Shown piece by piece: positions 14,122-21,756 of a stretch of 22,431 nt of DNA (the stretch's first letter is position 1; each line of letters starts with the position of its first letter). Made by a program: the position numbers and the translations under genes. The notes under the pieces are model-generated. The model worked only from the letters and a program-made list of their open reading frames with translations, searched no databases and was not told the DNA's origin. The stretch lies in the NCBI GenBank assembly GCA_964372865.1, contig CAYJRW010000007.1:1-22431 (forward strand), read 5' to 3'. Source of the stretch: CAYJRW01 sp964372865. GTDB taxonomy: Bacteria > Patescibacteriota > Minisyncoccia > Minisyncoccales > 2-12-FULL-40-12.

Positions 14122-15434
14122 ATATACTAGCTCCAATCCTCTGGTTTTTAATTTTTCTCAAGCTTCTTCTGTTTTGGCTGTGGCTTTGGCAGTTGAAAGA
14201 ATATCATTTGGGAAGGTTTTTTGCCCATTTTGAGACGCAAAAGTTCAGAAAAATTTTTTCTTCTTTTTGGCGACTGAAATATCCCAAATTTACGGCAAAG
14301 ATTATTGTTATTTTTATCGCTTGTCTGACTGCAGAAATCCTATTTATTTTTTATTTTTCGCTCCTTTGGACCATTATTATCACTATCTTTTTCGCTCCCC
14401 TGCTAATTTTATTTTTCCAAATTCCTGCCCTTGCATGGCAAAAATTCATTATCAGTGAGGCAAAAAAAAGAAGAGCTGAATTTAAAAATTTGCTAGTCGT
14501 AGGCATTACCGGTTCTTACGGCAAAACCTCAACCAAAGAGTTCTTAGCTGCAATTCTGGAGGAGAAATTGGGGAAAGACAAGGTCTTAAAAACCAAAGAA
14601 CATCAGAACTCAGAAATGGGCATTTCTTGGTGTATTTTGAACGACTTGAAAGTGAGACATGAAGTTTTTGTTTGCGAAATGGCAGCTTACAACAAAAGAG
14701 GGATAAAACTTTTGGCAGATATTATTAAGCCAAAAATCGGCATTGTGACTGGCGTTAATGAACAACATTTATCAACTTTTGGCTCAATGGAAAACTTGCT
14801 TTCTGCAGAAGGAGGAAAAGAACTGATTGAGAGCTTACCCGAAGACGGCGTTGCTTTTTTTAACAGCAATAATGCCTATTGTGTTGAACTTTTTAACAAA
14901 ACGAAAATTAAAAAATATCTTTATGGCAAAGAGGCCAAAAATTTTGGAGAAGAAAATTTAGCAGGTTCAATGTTGGTTGCCAAAGAGCTTGGCATGAGTG
15001 ACGAGGAAATTGCTAAGGCAGATGCAAAAATCAAAAATAAGTTTCCTGGAATGGAAGTTAAAAAAGGAAGGGAAGGAATAAATATTATTGATGCTTCTTA
15101 TTCTGCCAATCCCACGGGGGTTCTGGCGCATTTGGATTATATAAAGCAGCTTCCGGGGAAGAAAGTTATTATTATGCCATGTTTGATTGAGTTGGGTCTT
15201 GTTTCAAAACAAATTCATAAAAGAATTGGAGAGAAAATTGCTGAAGTTTGCGATTTGGCAATAATTACAACAAAAGACAGATTTGCTGAAATAAAAGAAG
15301 AAGCTCGCGACAAAGCAGTTTTTGTAGAAAACCCCAAAAAAATTTTTGAAAAAATAAAATCTTTTTGTGAAAGTGGAGACACTATTTTGTTAGAGGGCAG
15401 AGTACCCGGCGAATTAATTGATTTATTATGTTAA
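14118..15434 (+). CDS. Membrane-anchored Mur ligase (MurF-like)
   Basis: The 438-residue protein joins two parts. Residues 1-105 hold about three to four hydrophobic segments (roughly 4-25, 61-80 and 82-101). From about 124 a Mur ligase core follows: ATP loop GITGSYGKTS (129-138), NSEMGISW (164-171), the H217-containing NEQHLSTFGS, LPEDGVAFFNSNN (240-252), and the C-terminal ligase domain with YSANPTGVLAHLD (328-340), ELG..S..IHKRIGE and LLEGRVP. This order matches MurF, which adds D-Ala-D-Ala to UDP-MurNAc-tripeptide, but the usual N-terminal UDP-binding domain is replaced by the membrane region. The lysine normally carbamylated (K-x-E) appears shifted (G232-G-K234-E). It could therefore act on a lipid-linked or surface acceptor. 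The stop overlaps the next gene by 7 bases. Confidence 0.85.
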   Translation: MNILAPILWFLIFLKLLLFWLWLWQLKEYHLGRFFAHFETQKFRKIFSSFWRLKYPKFTAKIIVIFIACLTAEILFIFYFSLLWTIIITIFFAPLLILFFQIPALAWQKFIISEAKKRRAEFKNLLVVGITGSYGKTSTKEFLAAILEEKLGKDKVLKTKEHQNSEMGISWCILNDLKVRHEVFVCEMAAYNKRGIKLLADIIKPKIGIVTGVNEQHLSTFGSMENLLSAEGGKELIESLPEDGVAFFNSNNAYCVELFNKTKIKKYLYGKEAKNFGEENLAGSMLVAKELGMSDEEIAKADAKIKNKFPGMEVKKGREGINIIDASYSANPTGVLAHLDYIKQLPGKKVIIMPCLIELGLVSKQIHKRIGEKIAEVCDLAIITTKDRFAEIKEEARDKAVFVENPKKIFEKIKSFCESGDTILLEGRVPGELIDLLC

Positions 15435-16714
15435 AACCAATTTCCATTTCTTTGTCGCCCAATACCGAAAAAGACGATGTCTGGCTGGCTTTTAAACTTC
15501 TTTTCCAACCTTGGCATTGGAAAAGAGGAGTGATACAAAATTCTACCTACGCTGAAAAAGTTGTCACTCAACTAGAAAGGGAGTTTGCTAAATATTTGGG
15601 AGTGAAATATGCAGTTTCTTTTAATAGTGGCAGGGCAGCTTTAATGGCGATTTTGGAATCATTGAATCTAGAAAGGGGGAGCGAAATACTTTTGCAAGCG
15701 TTTACTTGCAATGCTGTACCTAATCCTATAATCTGGTCTTCTTTAAAGCCGGTCTATGTGGATATACATGCAGAAACTTTCAATATTGACTCTGAAGATT
15801 TGAGAAAGAAAATTACCTCCAAAAGTAGGGCAGTGATAACTCAGCACACATTTGGATTACCGGCTTATATGGATAAAATTTTAGAAATTTGCAACCAAAA
15901 CAATCTTATTTTAATCGAAGATTGTGCTCATTCTTTGGGGGCAATGTATTCTTCAATAAACTCACCGCAAATCAGAAAAAAAGTTGGCACACTTGGAAAA
16001 GTTTCATTTCTTAGCTTTTCCAGAGACAAAGTAATTTCTTCTGTGTACGGAGGAATGGTAGTAACGAATGACGGTATATTAGCTGAAAAAATAAAGAAGT
16101 TTCAGGAGAAAATTCATTACCCATCTTATTTTTGGATTTTTCAACAATTACTTCACCCGGTCTTAATAAATTTTTTTATTCTACCAATTTACAAAATTTT
16201 TGGGAAATCTGTATTAATCTTATTTCAATGGCTTCATATTTTATCAAAAGCTGTCCATTGGAAAGAAAAGAGGGGATTGATTCCTGGTTATTTTCCAAAA
16301 AGAATGCCAAATGCTTTAGCTATTTTGGCAATAAATCAGCTTAAAAAGCTGGAAAACTTTAATGAACATAGAAAGGAAATTGCAGATTTTTACTACGATG
16401 AACTAAAAAACAGCAAATTTGAATTAGTAGCAAAGCATGAGGGTAGAGAAAATATTTTTTTGCGCTTTGCGATAAAACATCCAAAAGCCCACGAGATAAT
16501 AAAAAAGGCCTGGCGACAGAATATTTTAATAGGGGATTGGTACGATAGCGTAATTGCTCCAGCCGATACAAGATTAGATAAAATGGGATATATTAAAGGG
16601 AGTTGTCCTGAGGCAGAAAAATTAGCCAAAGAGACCTTTAATTTGCCTACCCATATTAATATTTCGAAGGATGACGCAAAAAAAATTATTAAGTTTCTGC
16701 AGCCGTGGAAATAA
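15428..16714 (+). CDS. DegT/DnrJ/EryC1/StrS-family PLP aminotransferase
   Basis: These enzymes transaminate keto-sugars to amino sugars (or act as sugar dehydratases), usually for surface glycans. The 428-residue protein shows the family features: FNSGRAALMAIL (65-76) at the PLP phosphate, D165 in IEDCAHSLGA, and the Schiff-base lysine K201 in SFSRDKVISSVYGGM. An unusual hydrophobic stretch (about 233-271, WIFQQLLHP...LFQWLHIL) lies between the large and small domain parts and could form a membrane-associated hairpin; ordinary members are soluble and 370-400 residues long. The start overlaps the Mur ligase gene by 7 bases, and the GTG of the FemAB gene lies inside its last codons. Confidence 0.9.
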   Translation: MLKPISISLSPNTEKDDVWLAFKLLFQPWHWKRGVIQNSTYAEKVVTQLEREFAKYLGVKYAVSFNSGRAALMAILESLNLERGSEILLQAFTCNAVPNPIIWSSLKPVYVDIHAETFNIDSEDLRKKITSKSRAVITQHTFGLPAYMDKILEICNQNNLILIEDCAHSLGAMYSSINSPQIRKKVGTLGKVSFLSFSRDKVISSVYGGMVVTNDGILAEKIKKFQEKIHYPSYFWIFQQLLHPVLINFFILPIYKIFGKSVLILFQWLHILSKAVHWKEKRGLIPGYFPKRMPNALAILAINQLKKLENFNEHRKEIADFYYDELKNSKFELVAKHEGRENIFLRFAIKHPKAHEIIKKAWRQNILIGDWYDSVIAPADTRLDKMGYIKGSCPEAEKLAKETFNLPTHINISKDDAKKIIKFLQPWK

Positions 16715-17706
16715 AAGAAATCATTGACAGAAATATTTGGGAAAATTTTCTCCTTAAGAAAGAAGAAAAAACTTTTTTGCAGAGTTGGCATTGGGGGGAA
16801 GTTCAACAAAAGCTGGGAAACAAAATCTGGCGACTTGGGGTTTACGAAGGGGAATTATTGGTCTTGGCGGTTTTGGTAGCGAAGATTGCTGCAAAAAGGG
16901 GGGAATTTTTGCTGGTTCAGCACTGTCTTGGAATGCCCGAAATTTTGTTTAGTAAACTAAGGGAAATTGCTAAAGACGAGGACTGCAGTTTCATCAGGGT
17001 TGCGCCTCTTTTGACAAGAAACGATGGGAATATGAAATTATTTAAGGATTTAGGTTTCAGAGATTCGCCAATGCACGCTTCAGCTTATGAATCCACCTTA
17101 AAGCTGGATACTCAGCCGTCGGAAGAGCAAATTTTAATTGGGATGCGCAAAACGACGCGTTATCTTATAAAGCAGGCGGAAAAGGACAATAACATGGCAG
17201 TTGTGAAAAGTGATAAAATACAAGATATAGAACTTTATAGCAAACTAATCCAAGAAACTGCAAAGCATCAGCAGTTTGTTCCGTTTTCTCATGCTCTTTT
17301 AGTGAATGAATTTGAGGTTTTCTTAAAAGAAAAGCAAGCTCTGTTGTTTTTTGGAAAGCACAAGGGAGAGACAGCAGCAACAGCTCTCGTTATTTTTTGG
17401 TCTGGAATCGGCTTTTACCATCAGGCGGCTCTACTGCCTAAGTACCGTAAAATTCCAATAGCATATCTTTTGCAGTGGGAAGCTATAAAAGAAGCAAAAT
17501 TGCGTGGCTGTAAAATATATGATTTTTGGGGATACGTTGACCCAGAAAAATATCCTGAACATCCGTGGGCAGGACCAACTTTGTTTAAAATGGGTTTTGG
17601 CGGAAAAGTTTATGAATATATGAAAACCCAAGATTACCCTCTTTCCAAAAAATACTGGCTAACTTATATTTTTGAAAAGTTAAGAAAAGCTAAGCGAGGA
17701 CTCTGA
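16705..17706 (+). CDS. FemAB-family aminoacyl (peptidyl) transferase
   Basis: Fem enzymes move amino acids from aminoacyl-tRNA to the peptidoglycan stem peptide and so build interpeptide branches. The 333-residue protein has tandem GNAT-like halves and hallmark pieces: MRKTTRYLIKQAEK (147-160), Y272-DFWGYVDPEKYPEHPWAGPTLFKMGFGGKVYEYM (272-306, in parts), where FKMGFGG is the Fem signature. The length fits FemX (about 336) without the coiled-coil arm of FemA. The start is GTG 16705, overlapping the aminotransferase stop by 10 bases. Donor amino acid (Ser, Ala, Gly, Lys) cannot be read directly; the lysS-serS linkage makes Ser or Lys worth testing. Confidence 0.9.
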   Translation: MEIKEIIDRNIWENFLLKKEEKTFLQSWHWGEVQQKLGNKIWRLGVYEGELLVLAVLVAKIAAKRGEFLLVQHCLGMPEILFSKLREIAKDEDCSFIRVAPLLTRNDGNMKLFKDLGFRDSPMHASAYESTLKLDTQPSEEQILIGMRKTTRYLIKQAEKDNNMAVVKSDKIQDIELYSKLIQETAKHQQFVPFSHALLVNEFEVFLKEKQALLFFGKHKGETAATALVIFWSGIGFYHQAALLPKYRKIPIAYLLQWEAIKEAKLRGCKIYDFWGYVDPEKYPEHPWAGPTLFKMGFGGKVYEYMKTQDYPLSKKYWLTYIFEKLRKAKRGL

Positions 17707-17708
17707 AT

Positions 17709-18470
17709 ATGCGAAGATACAGGAGGCCATACAGAATAAAAAGAAAAAAATCAATTTTTAAAAGAAGGGCTTTTTGGAATTTAACTTTCACCTTAATATT
17801 ATTTGGAGGTCTTTTCTATTTCTTTGTTTTTTCTGAATTTTTTCAGGTTAAGGATATTGTTATTACAGGTGAAAGTAGGGTTTTGCCTGAAAATATCGAA
17901 TCAATTGTCAGAGCCGAAATAGGAAATATTTTTTTGGTTAATCCAAAAAAAATCAAAGAGGTCTTGTTGCAAAAGTTTCCACAAATAGCGGAACTTGAAA
18001 TAAAAAAGCGGTTCCCAGATATTTTGAACTTAGCTCTTGCAGAAAGAAAAGAGGTAGGTCTCTTTTGTGGTGAGGGCCGCTGCTTTTTGTTGGATGCGCA
18101 AGGAGTGGTGTTTGCAGAAGCTGCGGAAGAATCTCCTTTGCCAAAGCTGCAAAACCAAACATTAAACAAAACATTAGTTCTTGGTGAGAAAGTTTTTGAT
18201 AAAGAAACCCTTGATTCAATTTTGGAGGTTTCGGAAAAATTAAAGAAACTGGGGATTTTTCCAGACGAACTCAATCTTATTTTGCCAGAAAGATTGAATG
18301 TAAGAACTTTAGAGGGTTGGGAAATTTACTTGAATACAAAAAAAGACTTGGGCTGGCAAGTGGCATCACTCGCAACGATTTTAGAAAAAAGCATTCCTGC
18401 CGAGAAAAGAAAGGAGCTTAAGTATATTGATTTGAGATTTGATAAAATTTTTATATATCCTTCGCTTTAG
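17709..18470 (+). CDS. FtsQ/DivIB-like cell division protein
   Basis: FtsQ links divisome proteins across the membrane. The 253-residue product has a strongly basic N-terminal cytoplasmic tail (RRYRRPYRIKRKKSIFKRR), one membrane helix (about 24-42), a POTRA-type domain (about 46-112; FFQVKDIVITGESRVLPENIE in parts, then KRFPDILNLALAERKEVG), and an FtsQ-type beta domain (about 113-250). Sequence beyond the POTRA is weakly conserved, so it is called FtsQ-like and not given a symbol. It starts 2 bases after the FemAB stop and ends in a 4-base tail-to-tail overlap with the glycosyltransferase on the other strand. Confidence 0.82.
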   Translation: MRRYRRPYRIKRKKSIFKRRAFWNLTFTLILFGGLFYFFVFSEFFQVKDIVITGESRVLPENIESIVRAEIGNIFLVNPKKIKEVLLQKFPQIAELEIKKRFPDILNLALAERKEVGLFCGEGRCFLLDAQGVVFAEAAEESPLPKLQNQTLNKTLVLGEKVFDKETLDSILEVSEKLKKLGIFPDELNLILPERLNVRTLEGWEIYLNTKKDLGWQVASLATILEKSIPAEKRKELKYIDLRFDKIFIYPSL

Positions 18471-20227
18471 TCAATCCTATAAATAAAAATAGATTGGCCG
18501 GCACGAGCAACTGGTTCGTACTCATTCAGCCAGTTGTAGTATCCTGTTTGCTGGTCAAAACCCGAAGCTGGGCGAGCCACCCCTCCCATAAGATGATTCG
18601 CTGAGACCGCCAACCAGCCTTTGGGCGGTTCTTTAATTTCTTTCGGATTTAATTTAATATATTTTTCTCCCAGCCAGTACCTGGGGTCCTCTCCTCCAAA
18701 ATAGTCAACGTATATTTTGTCTATTTTTTCTTTTTCAACAAATTGCAGCAGCCGATAGAAGTCTTGACCCCAATCGTAATTGGAATCAACGGCTATTTTA
18801 TATCCTTGCTTCATTCCGCCTGCCAACTTGCTGTAGTAGGAAATGTAATGAGGAAAAGCAAAAAGAGAAGAAAGGGCATACGCAAAAAAGAGTAAAAAGA
18901 CAACAGTTGCTGATATGCGGCGTAAATTTTTGGTCTTAAGATTGTTTATGCCGTGATAAATTCCAAAAATAACCAAAATGTAAGTGAACGGAAAAACAGG
19001 AAGCAGGTGGCGAATGCCAATGTTTAAATTTCCAAAGAGAGCTGCTCCCCAATAAACAGCAATCCATAAAAACAAAGCTGGTATCCAGAAATGCTGCTTT
19101 GCTAAATAAAGAATTTTTTCCCACCTCGTTTTAAAAAGCCAGATTAAGAGAAAGCCCGCGGCAAGGAGAGTTAAAATGTGAAAGGCGAGCGGAACTTTTA
19201 AGAGATACATCAGGGGAAAATAATAAGGCCAACCCTTTGCTGAAATTTCTCCAAGAAAGTAGGTTGTATTGCCCCAGGCGGTTCTTTGGGAAGCCATAAG
19301 AACCCCCCGGAAATACTGTGCTGGGGCGCGCAATATTTCTCTTTCTGCCATCCAGATTGTTATGTTCTTTGCCAAAGGCGTGGGATGACCTGAAATGTCG
19401 GCTATAGTGTCCCTTAATTGCTGTTGGGCAGGGTAATTCCAGATGTGAAATTGATAGACCGGCCAGACAACCAATATAAATCCAACGAGGCCGACTGCAA
19501 TAGATTTTAAAAGATATTTAATAATGCTTTTTGGAAATAAAAATATATAAAGAAGAGTAATAATTACAAAAAAAGGAATTAGCAGAATAAGCGAGAATTT
19601 TAAGAGCATAGCTGTGCCAAAAGCAAGGCCGGCAAACAAAACATTTTTCCAAACAGGGTTTTTTAGAAATTTTAACCAGAAAATAGTTGCCAGCACAGCT
19701 CCTAAGGCCGCACCAACGTCTGTATTCACAAGCCGGCCGTGAGCAAGAAAAGTAGGGGAGAAAGCAAAAAGCGTCAATACTCCCAAAGCCACCGTGTTAT
19801 TAGCAATTCTTCTTGTCCACCAAAACAGAAGCCAGCCCAAAAACACCAGTAGTGTTATCATTGCGAGGCGCGACCAAAAAATAATTTCCCTGGGGTTGTT
19901 GCCAGAGCGAAAAATAAATTCAGTCCCCAAATCAAATTGCACCCACCAGGCAGGGGCAGATTCCTGGTGCTGCCAGTTTTGGGAATTATCAGGAAACTTA
20001 AGGTTGAGAAAAAGCAGGGGCAGAGCAGGAATGTCTTTTATAAGCGGGGGGTGCTCGGGATTTACCCTGTAATCTTGTTTGGTGAGATATGAGTAGCCGG
20101 CTGGAATATGGGCCAGCTCGTCAAACGTCAGAGAATCGCCTTTCATGCTCAAAACTGCTGTTATAAACATTACAGTCAAAAGCGCAAAAGCAATGGTATT
20201 TGCGTTTATCTTATTTCGTATATCCAT
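18467..20227 (-). CDS. GT-C fold membrane glycosyltransferase (GT39/PMT-like)
   Basis: The 586-residue polytopic protein has about 11-12 hydrophobic segments and the GT-C features: an acidic D36-E37 in FDELAH in the first extracytoplasmic loop and NPEHPPLIKD (56-65). Such enzymes transfer sugars from polyprenyl-phosphate donors to protein or lipid acceptors outside the membrane. A C-terminal part with SNYDWGQDFYRLLQFV and VDYFGGEDPRYWLG follows the membrane domain as an extracytoplasmic domain, a layout common for GT39-like proteins in CPR. The start overlaps the upstream glycosyltransferase by 22 bases. Donor and acceptor are unknown. Its stop overlaps the FtsQ-like stop tail to tail. Confidence 0.88.
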   Translation of the reverse strand: MDIRNKINANTIAFALLTVMFITAVLSMKGDSLTFDELAHIPAGYSYLTKQDYRVNPEHPPLIKDIPALPLLFLNLKFPDNSQNWQHQESAPAWWVQFDLGTEFIFRSGNNPREIIFWSRLAMITLLVFLGWLLFWWTRRIANNTVALGVLTLFAFSPTFLAHGRLVNTDVGAALGAVLATIFWLKFLKNPVWKNVLFAGLAFGTAMLLKFSLILLIPFFVIITLLYIFLFPKSIIKYLLKSIAVGLVGFILVVWPVYQFHIWNYPAQQQLRDTIADISGHPTPLAKNITIWMAEREILRAPAQYFRGVLMASQRTAWGNTTYFLGEISAKGWPYYFPLMYLLKVPLAFHILTLLAAGFLLIWLFKTRWEKILYLAKQHFWIPALFLWIAVYWGAALFGNLNIGIRHLLPVFPFTYILVIFGIYHGINNLKTKNLRRISATVVFLLFFAYALSSLFAFPHYISYYSKLAGGMKQGYKIAVDSNYDWGQDFYRLLQFVEKEKIDKIYVDYFGGEDPRYWLGEKYIKLNPKEIKEPPKGWLAVSANHLMGGVARPASGFDQQTGYYNWLNEYEPVARAGQSIFIYRID

Positions 20228-21741
20228 ATTCTCTCTTTTTCGTAAAGATTTCCTTCTGGAAATCTGTCTATGACGGGTTCAAGGTAACGCAGTTCTTTAT
20301 TCATTAAAAACACGAAGTCGCCGGGATAAAACTCAATTAAATTTATTTCTTCCGGCTGAATATAAACCGCTTCACTTCTGCCCTCTGTTCTTTGCACGAA
20401 CTTTGGCACTTCCTCGGGCAATTCTCCTTCGTTGGTAATGACATACTTTTTAGTGCCAGGCAAAAGCGCGTTAAGTTCTTTGCCAACATCTGTAAATCTA
20501 AGGGTAAAAGCATGTTCTAATGCGGGATTTTTTGCCCAAACAAAGAAATACAGCATAAATGATGAAAACGTCATTAACGCCAGCACCACAAAAGAAGCAG
20601 TTTTAATCCATGCCAGTTTGTTTTTGGCCCATTCGTAAGTCAGCCAAGCTCCCAGGCCAGCAAAAATATAAACTGCCGGAATTACTCCGATTGTCCTTAA
20701 AGCGTGGGGTATTCCTTCAAGGGTCAGAGCGCCTGGCAGCAAAAGGGCAAAAAACCAGACAAACAAAAATAAATATAGTCCGATTTCATGGAGTTTATGG
20801 GGAGGCCTGCTTTTGACTGAAATGGCAACGCGCCAAATCGCCGAGATAAGACCGATAAGAAAGAAAATGCCGGCAAGGGGCGATAATTGAGGGAAACCCG
20901 AGAGGTTGTGGCGCCAGTTGCGGTCGCCGGCAAAGTTAAACATTGCCAAGTGTATTCCTAAACTTTTAAGAAACTCTTTTGCCGGATTTTCCCGCTCAAA
21001 TACGGACACGCCAAGAGCCCGGGAAACAAACTGCTCGGGATTTTCCAGAAAGTAAATTCCCATCGGAAGAGCGACGATAAAAGCAGAAAGAGAAAGCAGT
21101 GAGACAGAGATAATGAATTTTGCGCCCCATTTTTCGCGCAATGCCGCAAAAAACCAGAAAAAAAGAGCAAAAGCTAATACCAATACGGCTAAGCGAAAAC
21201 TGATATAAGTATAAAATCCCAAACCGAAAATTAATCCAGAAACAAGGAAGCTCCATAATCTTTTTGTGCGCGAGCCGCGAAAGAAAAAGTAAAAAGCAAA
21301 AGTTAAGACAAGAGGCAGGAGTATGGCGCGAAAACCTATCCTGCTAAAATTGATATGCCAAAAAGAAATCGCCAGAAAGAAACTCGCCAGCAGGGCAACG
21401 GGGCGGGAAAACAATTCTTTTGCCAGAAGATAAAGGCCAAAGACAGTTAAAATTCCGGCGAGAGCTGAAATAATTTTAAAAGACCAAAGCGATACCCCAA
21501 AAACGGAAAAAGCAAAAGATATGAGCAGGAAAAAAAGGCCTTCTCTGCCGTGATTTTCAGGATAGAACACCTGAAACTTTCCGGTATCCAAAATTTGCAA
21601 AGCAGTATTGGCGTTAATTGCTTCATCTGGCCAAAGCCCCGGCGGAATTGAGTCCAACTGCCACAATCTAAAAAACCCTGCTACAGCTAAAATAATCAGC
21701 AAAAACAAGAAAGATTTCCTGTCCATCAGGTATGATAACAT
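20206..21741 (-). CDS. GT-C fold membrane glycosyltransferase (ArnT/GT39-like)
   Basis: The 511-residue polytopic protein carries the first-loop acidic motif WPDEAINANTAL (37-48; D39-E40), typical of GT-C enzymes such as ArnT/PMT relatives, and YPENHGREGLFFLL (60-73), where a conserved H/EGL-type loop sits. About ten hydrophobic segments follow and a soluble C-terminal domain of about 90 residues (from about 425) closes the protein. It is a second enzyme of the same fold class as the next gene, with low similarity by eye, so the two likely have different sugar or acceptor preferences. A second Met at residue 6 (21726) is an alternative start. The gap to the nuclease gene is 15 bases. Confidence 0.88.
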   Translation of the reverse strand: MLSYLMDRKSFLFLLIILAVAGFFRLWQLDSIPPGLWPDEAINANTALQILDTGKFQVFYPENHGREGLFFLLISFAFSVFGVSLWSFKIISALAGILTVFGLYLLAKELFSRPVALLASFFLAISFWHINFSRIGFRAILLPLVLTFAFYFFFRGSRTKRLWSFLVSGLIFGLGFYTYISFRLAVLVLAFALFFWFFAALREKWGAKFIISVSLLSLSAFIVALPMGIYFLENPEQFVSRALGVSVFERENPAKEFLKSLGIHLAMFNFAGDRNWRHNLSGFPQLSPLAGIFFLIGLISAIWRVAISVKSRPPHKLHEIGLYLFLFVWFFALLLPGALTLEGIPHALRTIGVIPAVYIFAGLGAWLTYEWAKNKLAWIKTASFVVLALMTFSSFMLYFFVWAKNPALEHAFTLRFTDVGKELNALLPGTKKYVITNEGELPEEVPKFVQRTEGRSEAVYIQPEEINLIEFYPGDFVFLMNKELRYLEPVIDRFPEGNLYEKERIWIYEIR

Positions 21742-21756
21742 ATTTTCAACTTCAAA

